From Sanghuangporus weigelae (lineage: Eukaryota; Basidiomycota; Agaricomycetes; Hymenochaetales; Hymenochaetaceae): a DNA stretch of 64,000 nt. The stretch is taken from contig CP137321.1 of NCBI GenBank assembly GCA_033182465.1, forward strand, positions 558,001 to 622,000. Direction: 5' to 3'. Positions within the stretch are counted from its first letter, which is position 1. The number at the start of each line of letters is the position of its first letter. The position numbers were made by a program, and so were the translations under genes. This document shows positions 1 to 13,899 of the stretch, piece by piece. Below the pieces are notes generated by a model. The model ran no database searches. It worked only from the letters and a program-made list of their open reading frames with translations, and had not been told where the DNA came from.

Positions 1-1201
<1,201 letters not shown>

Positions 1202-1581
1202 CGTTGGTGGTGGTTGAAAGGAGAGAGAGGAGCGCAACTTGCCTACTTGAGGGTTCCCATCCTGCCGCCTGCGGAGACGCGTCACAGCATCATTACGTAA
1301 AATTTAATATCCAAAATGGGGCGATTGGGGCTCTTGCTGCAATGGGAAAGACGATTCTCTGTCAAGAAGATCCTCGGACTACAAATTCCATCTAAAAAGA
1401 AAATAATAATAGTAAAGACTTATCTATCAGCTCAAGTTAAAAACAGTATATTACATGAATAATCATACTGGTCTCCTTTGCGCCCGTTCATTAAAATACA
1501 TACATGCTATCGAGCCTGAATGTAGGAGGACAAAGAAAACAAACGCATCGAAGACATATCATAGAGTAACGACACGATCAC
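1202..1581. other. Intergenic: protease promoter and 3' flank of the zinc-cluster gene
   Basis: No coding signal is visible. The part near 1202-1300 is the expected promoter and 5' leader of the protease. The AT-rich part from 1390 to 1560 is the likely 3' UTR of the minus-strand transcription factor. Confidence 0.6.
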
Positions 1582-4500
1582 TCAAGGTTGTCCGTTGGGA
1601 GTTCCCACCGTAACCGACCCGTACCCGAAAAATCGCGAATCCGTCAGAATAGTGCGGCAAGCAGCCAGGTCCTCCGAAATATGCGATAAAACACTCTCGT
1701 TTCCGAGACCTGCAGCCGTGCGCATGTCATAGCTAATGTCAAAGTCCGTATTGAAGAACGACTCCAGCGGAAGATTCGATAATGAATCAAAGCTGAGTGA
1801 GGGATCTAATTGCATTTGCGTCTGCTCGCTGCTTCCTTGACCAGACATGAAGGATTCTAAATCAGCACTGGATGATGCGTGAAGGGTACTGTTGCCCTCA
1901 TTTTCACTCGTACAGTGTGAGCTCGGGACCGGGCGTTGAGGAACACCAGAGTTTTGACCCCCAGCTTGGCCGCTGGCCAAGTGCGTTAAGGATGGTGCTT
2001 CGCTTCGACCCACATTGGCTTGCATCATTAGCGGTCGGTGAATTGCGCTTTGTTGTTGCATGGTATCAGCCCCCGCATCTCCAGGAGTACCTTGCAAACT
2101 CTCAGATCGCAGACGTGTGTGTAAGAGCTCCTGGTAATCAGGCGCAACACCACATGGAGATGGCACGAATGCAGATCGATTAGGTAAGCCACGACCAACT
2201 GGATACTCATGGTTGAGATTGAGCAAACTGGAACTCGAACTACTCCTCGACGTCTCCGGGTATTGATGAGAGCATGCTGATACCGGCTGCGTCCCAGACG
2301 ATGGTGTTGTCAAAGAGGTAGGAGTCATCATTTGGCTTATTTTTCCATCAAGAAATTCATATGTCATCTCCTGTACATCATCAAAGTGACTATCGTTGTT
2401 GGTTTGAGGTATCCCTCCCGCATTGATGACCGTACCATGCTCAAATGCGCTTCTCGTTGCGGGCATGTCCGGTTTCTGGGGTTGAGTATATGGTACACTA
2501 ATGTTATGTCGAACGAGGACTTCATATGCTCGATGACGCAATTGCAACACGGTAGGCTGAAGAACATCAATTTCCGAAATTTCAGGAAGGTAAAGCTAGG
2601 CGTACCATCAGATCTTTAATAAGCGGATGAATCTGCATTTCCTCAAGCATTTCAATGGAATTGTTGAACTCTTCAAATGCCTGGGGTGCAAGGGACGATA
2701 CCCCACAAGCAGCGACCGAGCCGAGAATTACGCTTGCAGAAAGTGCGTGAGCCCAGAATGGCCAGGCTCTAACGATTACATGGGGTCGATCATTCACAAG
2801 AGCTCGTACAGTGCGTAATATCGTTGATGCAGTCCGGTATGTGGACAAGAAAGAGGGAGCAAAACGACTTCGCGTTGGATCCGACGGATTCTCAATCAAC
2901 GCACGCACGAAAAAATTACGGTGCAACAGAAGCAGACCTGGACCGGATAGTCACTCCATGCGTCTAAACATGATCAAGAAACGGACTCACTTGCGTCCTT
3001 TATTAGAAGCATCAATAGGTGCCCTAAATGTCCTGGACCTTCATCCCGGCCACATGCTGGTGAGAAAATATTTAAATCAAAACCACGGATCTTCTGATCC
3101 ACTTTCAGGATCTCGGAGTACTTCAACGGTCGAACTGAGGTGAATTTATCAACTATGCCAGCCATGATTTCTTTTGAATAGGTGTAGCGGATCCTCCAAA
3201 CTGTTCGATGAGTCCCAGAAGTTAGATGACAGCGCATATAAATGATTAGAATGCATACAGCTCGGTAACTTGGTGCCGTCTTTAGTGATCGTGGCCTCCG
3301 TATCTTCGGGAAGTTCACAGTCAACGACAGAGGGATACAACGCCATAGGCCTGCCTGTCCCAACACTCTCAACTCGAAGTTAGTCTCTGTAATCAATAAA
3401 TCATTCGACGTGACCTACTTTCCATACGTCCATAGAATGAAGCTCCCATAGCAGCCTCCTTCTGCGCTGTACCTGCTTTGCAGAAAGATCAAAATGAGTT
3501 GGATCTCGGTCTATCTCCGAGAGCAAGCACGTCAGAAAGTCGGCCAAAGAAAAAATGGTTATGTTTTACTAACGCAAGCCAATCTAAAGGACAGACGAAT
3601 ATGAGTACATACTTTGCAGAGACAGACTTACTTACACTAGCAGCAAGCGACAAGCAAAAGCTAATGATTTTCCAACTGTTCTCGAGAGTAGATGTTCGGC
3701 AAGAGAAAATATCATAGCCTCCGAGAACTGCCAATGCTTGTATCGTATACAGATTGGTACTGTTGAATAATGACTCGAGGCCCATGGCTGTCCAAGATAA
3801 ATGATAATATAAATCCGCTTCCTCATTCCACGGAGGCAGTGTCAAATCTGCAACTGCTCCGGTAGCGAAGACTGCTAATAATAAAGCAAGTGCATGAGGA
3901 TGCGTGGGACGTGTCTCGTGAGAAGCGCTGCTGCGGCCAGGACGTTTCCTGCGATAGATCTGAGGCATGAGTTCTTCCGTGATTTGCTCTCGATCAACCA
4001 TTTTCACGAGCCAAGAAATGTTCTGGAGGTATGCTTCGATAAGAGCAGATCCTCGCTCGTATGAGGGAAGTTTATCTTCAATCTGAGCCTGAATTTCCTT
4101 CGCTGGAAGAAGGAGAGGCTCAAAGGGAAAAGTTGCTGGAGGTGGGCATTCGAGTGATGCCTGTGATAGACTGACCCTGGCGTGCATGACTTCAGCCGAA
4201 CCAAGGTGTTCCTGTCGTTGGTCAGACTTAAACTCTATCGTAGTTATTATCACTAGAAACTTACAATGACAAACTTCTACCATGAAATGTGAGCGAAAGT
4301 TCAAACTTACAGTAGAAAAGATACCTACGTTCGCGCTCAGATATGACTCTACTCCGCGTCCCATGTTTACCAAAGTCCCAACCATGTCTATTGTCTCCTC
4401 ATCGGAAGCATCGCTCTCATTCTCCGTGGGAGGCGATGTATTGGTGACATTCTTCACTTTAAACAACTCCTCGGAAAGCAATGGATGCGTCGTTGCTCCG

Positions 4501-5025
4501 GGTACGGAACTATGAGCTATCTGAAGAGCATCTTCAAGTTGACGGACCCGCTTGGCCATTTGAAGTAACTTATGCATTCGCAGATCCGTATGTCCCGAAG
4601 CAAACTGAGGAACATGAACAGGCGCCAATGTCCCTGTATGTTCTTTAATTAGAACGAGACTTTACGGCAATCTGAAAATAACACACCGTTCGGACAAATA
4701 GATTCGCATCCCTTACGTCTGCATGTTCCGCAAGGCACCTGTAGTCGAATTTTGTTTTGTAGTGCAAGCATCGGTAAGTTGTGCTATTGACCAGTACGTA
4801 CTGCTTTATCGCATCTGAGTTTTTGTCTATACAGCCCATGAATAGCTCGGCTGGCCACAAATATGAATAGATGCTCACCGCCGACATTCTGCACATGAAA
4901 TCTCGCCGTTTTCCCTTCGTTTCTAAACACTAGAGTTTAAAATATGGCGAAACATTATAGAAGAGACGCACTTCGATGGATTCTTTGGTTTTGATGCTCT
5001 TCCGTGAATTGATGGATGACAACAT
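1582..5025 (-). CDS. Zn2Cys6 zinc-cluster transcription factor, copy 1
   Basis: This is a nuclear DNA-binding regulator with a fungal-specific transcription factor middle domain. The start ATG at 5025 gives MLSSINSRKSIKTKESIE. Exons then give ISCAECRR, a 25-nt microexon (4802-4826) and VPCGTCRRKGCESICPNG. Together they make a complete C-x2-C-x6-C-x5-C-x2-C-x8-C cluster. A coiled coil follows (MAKRVRQLEDALQIA), then the middle homology region, including DPHALALLLA-like text, IDRDPTHF and VQRRRLLWELHSMDVWK. The C-terminus is polar and ends LESFFNTDFDISYDMR...CRTILTDSRFFG. A full-length paralog lies at 45884-49374 on the other strand with the same exon structure. The target genes cannot be read from sequence. 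No frameshift was seen. Confidence 0.9.
4802..4826 (-). other. 25-nt coding microexon in zinc cluster, copy 1
   Basis: It lies between a donor reading gtgagc (after codon fragment CG) and a donor reading gtacgt. Both flanking acceptors end in tag or cag. It supplies the third cysteine of the zinc cluster (QKLRCDKA). Without it the reading frame shifts, because 25 is not a multiple of three. Confidence 0.85.
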
Positions 5026-5885
5026 TGTTAGTTAGCACTTATGCATAGCGTAACAGATGCGAGACATAGTCATGACAAATACAATAGTTGGTATTACTGT
5101 CCGAAGTAGTAAGCATGAAATAAACTGTAGTAATTATTATGTAATATAAGAGTTCTCGAGCTTACGTGATTAGTGGTCTCTATATGCATGATGGCCTTTA
5201 TCTTCGTGGATAAAATATACACGGTATTTTCAAACGCATCAGCAATCACGACGCCAAACGTATGCCACCGTCGCAATCGCGAGACCGGCTGTCGACCGAG
5301 TGTCGGCCGGTTGCCTGGGTGATGCGAATGGACACGGTATATGATAGTCAGATCCTTGGTTGCCGGTAAGTCTGTGAGCTGTGCTCTCTCCAGTCAGGAC
5401 AACGTCGACCGCCTTTCGTTCTCTTCTGGTCTCTCCTTTCTCTTCGCTCCTTAGTTTTCGTTCGTATTCGTCTCAAGGCCGGCCCTTCTTCACACACAGG
5501 TGACTAAGTCAGGGACACGGAGCGTTACCAGGGCTTTCCAGGATATCCTCCTCCACGGACGTGATCAAATCACAGACCTCAGATTCGCGCTCATTTTGTT
5601 TGTTCTCACCGTTGGGACTCTGATACCTCTTAAGTCTCTCAAGCTTGTCTGCTTTCCTGTCCTTTTTGTCCCCTTTTATTCTGTCTCTCCGTCTGAAAAG
5701 TCTCTGCTCTACGATCGCAACACATCTTGTCTCCTGGAGAGCAGCCAACGTGCCAGTATCCGACGAAAAATTACGCTCACTATTTTGGGCCGTTAGTCAC
5801 ATAGCAACTTTCTGTCTGCGACATCTCGAACCAACCAGGATTAGATCTATTCGCTTAAGCTACAAAACGGCTTCGCACCTCCTCC
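5026..5885. other. Divergent intergenic region
   Basis: It separates the zinc-cluster gene (minus) from the YP-repeat gene (plus). The part from 5390 to 5880 is rich in C+T tracts typical of basidiomycete leaders. Short open frames here show no recognisable protein features. I see no other element. Confidence 0.55.
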
Positions 5886-8800
5886 ATGTCCCGTTTTACC
5901 CGACCCCCGTTCCACAAGCCTTCGCCTTTCGATATACCTCGTCCAGTCAATCCCCATCCACCCAGTCCGCCAGAGACAGAAATCACGGCCGATTCGGTGC
6001 CGTTACCGCCAATGAGCATCGTCTCTCGGGATTTACACGCCTATACTGACATTGGAGCATCCTCATCTTTCACAAGGGTCGACGCGCCAGAAATGTATTA
6101 TCATTCGACAGCTGGATTAGAATCGCAGACGCAGGCGTCGACGCCAAATATGAATGGACGATTTCGCCGACCTTCAAATCTTTCGTATCTGCATCCGGGA
6201 TCTCTGCGGAATGATCTGCGTGCAGCGCCTCGCTCGGCGACGCGCTGGCTCGTGATGGTTATTCCTCCGACTGCGGTCGCCCGTGAACACGGGAACGGCA
6301 CGTTCCTGAGTGCGTCGCTACAAACATCCCAAGGCGTGCTGCTGCCCCTTCTGCCAAGTGTAAGTTTTCTTCTCAAGTTCCTAATGCGTAATCTTTCTCG
6401 GGTGCAGTCATCAAGCTGATTCACTCCTTTCATTTACGTTGACGAACCCCTCTCATTAATTTTTCGCCTTGGCTCCGCCTCTCATATAAATATGTAGCTA
6501 TCTGGCCAACTGACTGCGATCGCCCGCGAGTTCGCTTTTCCGAGTACAACGGGCATCTGTATCTATCTTCAAATGTCGGAAGGAGGCGTTCAGTTCGCAC
6601 CTCGCATCTCAGACGAATCATGGTCGATCCTCTGGGCTTCCGCGTTCGACGAGCGACAATCACTACACACAATGGGTGGCCTCCCTATCGCAGGGCGTAT
6701 CGAGTTTGACCTTGACCTGCGAAAAGCACGATGGTTTGACATGTGGTTAAGTTCGGTCCGAAATTCTGTAGACATCGGCATGGGCTCTGTTGCTTCCGCT
6801 TCGGTCCCTGCTTCCCTCGCTGCTAATACTAACCACCGGCGCGAGGATAGCCGGACGACGAACTTCGATCATACTGAGGAGTCATTTGGGGCGGGAGACG
6901 ATGTGTCTGTAACTATCCAACGGAAAACTCCTGTGGTAAGGCACGTCCCAAGGAAGCTGTCCCTTCTAGACCGCATAGATGTTTCATCTGTCAAGCCTCT
7001 GGCCATGCCTCGACCCGTCTCTCGGATCGCTTTGTCTCCGACAGATGCCGAGCAGCCGCGTCTTGTGCTCTCTCCCGTCGCGCAAACGCCAATTTCAATA
7101 CCAGTCCCTGTAACTATCGCAGTGGAAGGCGATGAACCTCAAACAGCGACTCAACGACGCTCCGATGTCGAGAAGAAGGTTGAAAACTGGCGCGCGTCTT
7201 CGACATTTGCTAAGTCACCTCTTGTCGCATCTACTGGACAAGTCTCGCTCGACCCGGCAAATATGCCGAATAACCAACCCCTAGTTGAGTCTGATGTTGT
7301 CGCAGCGAACGAACCGCTTAATTTGGATGACTTCACATGGAGCATCTCCTCTGCAGGCCCACTCTCCGCAGACTACGTCGATCCTATCCCACCTTATGCA
7401 GAAATATCTCGACCGCCTTCTGTGCACCTTGATGCACGTCTTGAAGGTTCCGTGTGCCTCACACCGACGACTTGTACTTCTTTCGGTCCTCCGGATTACG
7501 ATCCATTCTCGCCTGTAGTGAGCTTGGTCGACCGCTTACCTTCTCCGGATATTGCTGCGCGTCAACTTGAGGACGTCCCACCCACACCGACTACCGCGAC
7601 GAGCTGGGGACCACCCTCTGAGTGGCCTGGGAGCCCTGTGTCGGAAATGCGAGCCCCTTCAGTTGACATTGCTATGCGTGGATTGGGAAGTAGGCCAGTT
7701 ACGCCTACTACCGCAACAAGCTGGGGTCCACCTTCTGAGTGGCCTGGGAGCCCAGCTCGGTACTCCCGTGCTCCTTCTGTCGATCTCGCAATGCGTCAGC
7801 TTGGAAGCAGACCCGTAACTCCAAGCACGGCAACAAGCTGGGGTGCACCATTGGAATGGCCGAGAAGCCCTGCGACGTCTTTCTACTTACCCACGCCTGG
7901 CGTTGGAAACATGTTCTTTGATGGTCATGATGAAGAGAGGGCGTTGCTTGAGCCAAGACGCAATCTCCGGTCGATCAATGCGGGCGACAAAGAACCACAT
8001 TTGATGGTTCTCATGAATGATGATGCAATCCCAAAATCACGCCCGTGGAAATTCGTCTGGCCCTATACTGAATCCTCCGATTCGGATACGCAAGAGTCGA
8101 TTTCAGTATGCATACAATCAGTGTACCCTTGCATCTCTCTTTGTAAGTTCGTTCTATTATGGGAATGATTGGTTTCTGATTTATACGTTTACAGACCCTG
8201 CTGTCTACCCTCACTTCGATTTGTATCCTGCGGTTGCGGTACCTGTCAAGACTGCTAGACAACCCAGCCATCGACGAGATTTGCGTGCCCATACAGGTGT
8301 GACGGTAGAGCGTACCGCGAAGCCTTTGAATCATGACCGGCCCTATCAAAAGGTTGAGGATGTCACTTCGCCAATTGAAGTTCGGCTGCCATCGGTCTAC
8401 CCTTCGCTCGATCTTTGTGAGTTTCATCAAGCTTCGAGGATATTTCAGTGTTATTCACGTTTGAGACTAGATCCAGCGGTCTATCCTCACTTTGATCTCT
8501 ACCCTGTGAAATTGGTCGCGGTCGGCACTACTCGAGAGATTGACGTTCATCTTGAACCTAGATATCCGACGTTTAGTATCTGTGAGCTATCCAACTTCGT
8601 TTTGTAATGCTTTTACTGATCAGACACACGTTTCAGATCCAGCTGTTTACCCGACCTTTGAGATCTATCCTGGTCATGCCGTAGAACCTCAGCGAAACCA
8701 AGAAGGCATTTCAATTCACTTGGAACCAGCATATCCATGCCTTCGTCCCTGTGTGTCTTCTTTCCTCTTTTTAAGAAAGTCTATCAATTTCTGACATTGT

Positions 8801-11145
8801 TCCAGATCCGCCAGTGTACCCGTACTTTGACTTGTATCCTGCATCGCTCGTGGTGAAAACCAGTGGAGATAGATCACCCCCTCAAAAGCGTGCTTTGCCT
8901 TCCAACTCTGGCACTCTGCAGAAACGAAAAGCATCCCCCTGGAAGCACGTGTGGCCGTATCAGCAAGTCGAAGATGTCACTCGCCCGATGAATGTCCGAT
9001 TGGAGGCAGTGTACCCATCTTTCAATCTTTGTAAGTATTAATTGGATTATTGCTAAGTTAACAGTTTGTTAATTATGGTTTTTAGACCCTGCTGTTTACC
9101 CCAACTTTGAATTGTACCCTGCGTCTTACAGTGTTAAAAGCACCGCTGTCGTCAAAATTGCTCCTGTAGTGAGAACCAGAAGCGAAAGACCACTTCCCCA
9201 GCCGCACAGTGTCCCGAAATCCGATGTCGTAAGGTCGCAGAAGGCCTCAACTTGCAGGCATGTATGGCCTCATCAGCAAGTTTATCAGCAAGCTGAAGGT
9301 GTTACTCATCCGGAGAATGTTTCGCTGCCGGCGGTGTACCCTCGGTTTGACATCTGTGAGTTCTATGAAGTGAAGCGTGTTTGAATCTTTCTGAACTGTG
9401 TTATCTAGATCCGGCCTGCTACCCGCACTTCGATCTGTACCCCGAAGGGCCTGTTGTACACGGTCAGACTAAGGAGGTCGATGTCAAACTCGGTGCGAAG
9501 TATCCAAAATTTAGTATCTGTAAGTAATCATATTTTCTTTTATTGATTTCAACTAAGTTCTTTCCCCCTGAAAGACCCGGCTATCTATCCGGACTTTGAG
9601 ATCTACCCGGGTCATGTCGAGGAGGCGCAAAAGAATCTATATGATCTGCTGAAGGTGAAACTAGCAGGCTCTACGTACCCGAACTTTGATATCTGTAAGA
9701 TTCATTACGTTCCAGCTCTGATATTTGACCGGGGTACTGAAGCTCTTTCAGATCCAGCCGTATATCCATACTTCGACATTTACCGTTCCGGTGTAGCTTC
9801 TACCCCTGAGAATTGGCGCGAGGCCTGCCGTGTTGAGTTAGGTGCAAAGTATCCCTCAATGGTTATCTGTAAGTGTCATGTTCACTCTCCGGTCATTTTT
9901 GTCTCTGATCGCGTGCTTTAGATCCTGCGGTCTACCCTTACTTTGACATCTACCGCTCAGGTGTAGCTTCTACTCCTGAATACTGGCGTGAACCTTGTCG
10001 AGTTGAGTTAGCTGCGAAGTATCCGGTAATGGATATCTGTAAGTGGCATCAGTATGCTTGCATATTGCGTACTTCCGACTTGATTCTTATCCCGCTTGTA
10101 CTGTAGATGCTCCGGTCTATCCCCACTTCGATATCTACAGATCAGGTCACATCTCTGACTCGGCCCCTTTATCGAGGACGTTGTCAACGAAGCTAGAAGC
10201 AAAGTATCCGGCTTTTGACATTTGTAAGTTTCCAAATTACGGGTAGAAGATTTGCCTAATTCATTTTCCACAGATGTCGCCGTATACCCCCACTTTGAGC
10301 TTTATCCGTCGATACAAGTCGTAACTGTTTCGCCTAGGAGACGTCTACGCAAGACACACCGAGAGCTCATTGATCTCGTACTATCACAAAGCAGCAAGCC
10401 TGCGCCGACGGTGCAAACGCGTGTAGTACCTCGCATTTCCATCTCTTCTCACGAGACGCGTCGACGACCGAGGCGAACGCACAAGGATCTCGTCGAACAT
10501 GTCTTTCCTCAGAATGCTGACGAAGTGACACAGCCAGAGACGAGAAAAGAGTCGGTGGATATTCCGCGAGTGCGCAAAGCAGCGGACGTACCGCAAGATA
10601 CTCCAGGAGAGGGAAGGGCACGTATACGTAGAACTCCAAGTACAGGTGCCGCGAGACTGTCGCATATCCCCATACGGCCTTCAGAGATGCGGAGGTCCAT
10701 GTCCCTAGGTCAAGCAACGATGTCGTCCTCATCTGGAGTATCGCGCTCTCAATCTTTGAGACATTTGTCATCTGTTCGCGAGGAGAGTACTGTTGCCCGA
10801 AGCTACGGGGGAAGTGCAAGTCAATTGCGTCGTGTCGCCGGTAGCGAGCGAAAGCCTACTAGGGATAGTATCGTGCTGGAGAAGGCGAGGCTCTGGGGTT
10901 CTCCTGGTTCGTTATTTCCATTCTTCGTCATAAATTACGTCCTAATACATATTCATCCAGCCTCGAAGCCTATATCGCAAATAGACAATCCTTCACCAGT
11001 CTCAATGAAAGACCTTTCCGAATTCCCCATGCCTCCTCTGCCATCCCTTCCGAGCTCCAACGGCGTTCCCGGAGCTGCAGTTTCAACAGGCAAAATGGAC
11101 AGACCAGTATCGAAACTTGATCGAACCAAATTTCCCTTTCGGTGA
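5886..11145 (+). CDS. Large YP-repeat protein with one repeat per exon
   Basis: I do not recognise a named family. My model has 14 exons: 5886-6359, 6498-8142, 8195-8416, 8471-8581, 8637-8750, 8806-9030, 9086-9355, 9409-9519, 9575-9694, 9752-9868, 9922-10038, 10107-10223, 10274-10906 and 10961-11145. They sum to 4461 nt, an intact 1486-residue frame. The N-terminal part (to about residue 240) looks folded (LTAIAREFAFPST, ISDESWSILW). A disordered part with a 39-residue repeat (SWGPPSEWPGSP) follows. Next come about ten repeats in which YPxFxI-Y and PAVYPHFDLYP meet across each splice junction. The C-terminus is basic and Ser-rich. I see no signal peptide or membrane segment. The first intron (6360-6497) is less certain than the others. 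The function is unknown. Confidence 0.8.
7419..7871 (+). repeat. Protein-coding tandem repeat, about 117 bp unit
   Basis: Four successive units of about 39 residues each carry a motif like TPTTATSWGPPSEWPGSP, then a segment like APSVDIAMRGLGSRPV. The last three are closest to each other at DNA level. The first unit (SVHLDARL...TPTTCTSFGPP) is diverged. Confidence 0.85.
8195..10273 (+). repeat. Tandem array of ten phase-1 repeat exons
   Basis: Ten exons of 111-120 or 222-270 nt, all multiples of three, are separated by introns of 50-68 nt. Each exon opens with the end of a Tyr codon followed by a motif like PAVYPHFDLYP. Each closes with YPxFxI and the first base of the next Tyr codon before gtaagt or a close variant. 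Exons 9752-9868, 9922-10038 and 10107-10223 are all 117 nt. The first two are the most alike (GVASTPENWREACRVEL versus GVASTPEYWREPCRVEL). Confidence 0.9.
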
Positions 11146-11430
11146 GAGTGTTGGCAATGTGCCGAGTTTTTGCTGAGGATTTTCGGGTCATGGATGATGT
11201 ATTTGGCATTTGGAGATCTTTATTTCGCTTTCTTGCTTGTGCTATTTGTAATATTCGATTGTTAATTCTTGCTTTCGTTCGATATGCTTTGTCTTCGTTA
11301 TGATATGCACCAGTCGTATAGAATTTACAGCAATGCGATAGAACGTTATTACAACACAGGTTTCTTGGACAGTTGTGAAGCATCCAGGAGTCGTATCTTT
11401 TGATACAGCAAGAAATACACCAGGTACAAA

Positions 11431-12468
11431 TTACTCGTCTTCATCGTCGTCCTCATAAGGTACCCTCCGCGTCGGACCTTCAGCAGTAGGCTCAACATGC
11501 CCGCTCAGCGTCATGCCTCCAGTTGGAATGCGTGAAGTGCTAGCCGTGGTCGGCGTTGGAGGTGTGGTCTCCCCCGCAGCTTGACGCGCAGCTCGAAGCT
11601 CTGCTTCTCGTTTGTCACGCTCCTGTTTCTCTAACCGATCTTCATGGAATTGGAGTTGGATCTTTACAGGTTATGGAGAGGCGTCCGCGGGGGGGAGGGG
11701 GGTCAGAAAGGTTACTCTACGAGATGAATTCTGAAACCGAAACTGACTCGTTGTCTTTCAATTTCTTGCTGCTCCTTAACAGAAGGGAGCTTGGAATGCG
11801 AAGCCCGTGCGGCCTTCTCGGCTTCCCGAGTCAAGGTCTCTTTGAGAATTTCGTTCCCGATTCGCAGTTCCTCGAGATGACGGTCGTTGAATACGTATAA
11901 GGGCTGGAAATTTTCAACCTTCGGATAGTTATTAGGGATAGTTACTAAAGACTGAGCCCTGAAACTATATGCGCTACCGGACACCGACTTTGTGATGAAA
12001 ACCCATCTAGAATACGGGTCCAATGAGACGCACATTCAAGGAAATCGAGAAGAATCACGCACGGCTACAGCATACTCCAAAGCACCCTTGACATCTACCA
12101 GTCGTTTTTTAATAGCATTATTAGTAGGCTTGAATCTCTGGAACTTCTCGTTCTCGGGTTCTCGGAGGAGGTTAGATGAGATTGTCTCTAGAGTCTGGAA
12201 GTCGCAACCAGACGGCTTGGAATTTCTGTCAGGCACAAGAAATGAAGCATAGCAAACATACCCCCAAAGCCAATAATGCGTTTTCATGATTATTGGGACG
12301 CATAATGCCCGGCTCGATTAAGCGCCGGAACTGTTGCTTCAGGTCGTGTATATGCTGTAATTGTCGGATGCTAGGAGCTGGGTGCTCCTGAACGCGAAGC
12401 TCAGCTGCACGGAGCATCTCTTCTCGCTGTTGCGAGTGACCATCCCATGTACTTTCTGTAGTCGTCAT
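11431..12468 (-). CDS. PUB-domain protein
   Basis: The start ATG at 12468 gives MTTTESTWDGHSQQREEM, a helical N-terminus. A later exon has NLLREPENEKFQRFKPTNNA followed by IKKRLVDVKGALEYAVAVGF-like text. This resembles the PUB/PUG domain, which in PNGase- and UBX-type proteins binds the C-terminus of the p97/Cdc48 ATPase. The C-terminal exons are a charged coiled coil (LEKQERDKREAELRAARQAA) and an acidic tail ending VPYEDDDEDE. I see no PNGase transglutaminase core or UBX domain. A role as a Cdc48 adaptor is inference. It is divergent from the fructosamine kinase gene with a gap of 194 bp, and convergent with the YP-repeat gene. Confidence 0.75.
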
Positions 12469-12662
12469 TGAAATGTGGTGGTGGTGTGATCGAAAGAGGA
12501 AGAGCAATGCATGGATCTTGCTGGTAAGGTAACACAGTGCCCTTTATGGACTCGTCTGAAGTCTTCCCAATCCCACGGAATAAGATCGGCATGATCGTCG
12601 ATCGTTTGTTCAGTTCAGTCACATTGGCATGATGTGAGTACAACTTGAACTTGAACTTCACA

Positions 12663-13899
12663 ATGGTTGCCCGAATTCTGAGCCAGAAGCTCTCAGAAAT
12701 AGAGCCAGGAGCAAATTTTCTTTTCAACCTTCCCATCGTCACTTCCACCTCCTCCGGAAAGAAGTATTACGCGAAATGCGGGCGACGCTCAGAACTAGAA
12801 CAATATATCGGCGAAGTAGAGTCACTCAAACACATATACCGCGCCGCTCCAGGCTTAGCTCCTAAGGTGTTCCAATCTGGAGTGGACGATGATGGGAATC
12901 CGTATATGATCTCGGATTACCTTGATATTAGAAGACATGATTCGAAGACGCTGACAAGACTTGCGACGAAGCTTGCTACGGAGCTGCATAAGTACAAGAG
13001 CGAGAAGGGCTTCGGTTTCGATGTGCCGACTTTCTGTGGGGCGACGAGATTGGAGAACGGGTGGTATGAAGTGCGTATCGCCGGCTCAATATTGCAGAAG
13101 GATACGTTCTGAGGCTGTATGCTCCTCCTATTTGATTATCGTGAGACCTGGGAGGATTGCTATGATGCCCTAATCGGTGGCTTACAGAAAGGTCTACAGG
13201 AGCAAGGGGACTACAATGCACTCTGTCCAAAGATACGTAGAGTGAGAGAGATGTACGTCTTCTGTCCTCTGTCGCATTCAAGTTCCCATTATTGTCTAGA
13301 CATGCATGTATATTGATTAAACTTCTTAGCGTCATTCCTCACTTGCTTCGCTCTCTGAAGATTGAGCCAGTCCTGCTTCACGGTGATCTCTGGGTTAGCA
13401 CTTAGGCTTTAAACGAGGTACTTGAAGACGGCTGACACGAGACCGTAGAGTGGAAACACAGGAGTAGATTCATCTACAGGCGATTCCGTCGTATATGACC
13501 CCTCTTCTTTTTATGGGCACAACGAAGCAGAGTGGGCTCAACGCACATCTATTTACCTGTGTCCATTGGTTATTCACATTTACTTCCTATTTTTATTATC
13601 CAGTCTTGCTATTGCTCGTATCTTTGGTGGTTTCGGCTCTACTTTCTTCAACAAATACCACGAACTCCATCCAAAGACAGAACCCGTCAATCAATATGAA
13701 CTTCGTGTGGACTTGTACGAGCTCTTCCATTATCTCAATCATGCGCTACTATTCGGGGGTGTACGTCCTTTCAGTTCACTTATTTGCGTTGGAGGATTCA
13801 CTAAGTGCGCCTGTATGAATTTTGTTTTGTTTTTTATAGGGTGGTTACGCTGCAAGTGCGTCGCAGAAGATGGATCGTCTTCTGAAAGCCTGCTCTTAG
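12663..13899 (+). CDS. Fructosamine/ketosamine-3-kinase
   Basis: This is a cytosolic protein-repair enzyme. It phosphorylates C3 of sugar moieties on glycated lysines so that the adduct breaks down. The N-lobe is seen in KKYYAKCGRR, EVESLKHIYRA and PKVFQSGVDDDGNPYMISDY. The catalytic loop is HGDLWSGN, spanning a splice junction at 13393/13449. The metal-binding region is VVYDPSSFYGHNEAEWA, and IARIFGGFGSTFFNKYHEL follows, as in the family. Exons read 12663-13070, 13146-13252, 13330-13393, 13449 onwards, ending at TAG 13897-13899. The donor near 13550 is the least certain. It is convergent with the lipase gene, 259 bp away. Confidence 0.9.
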
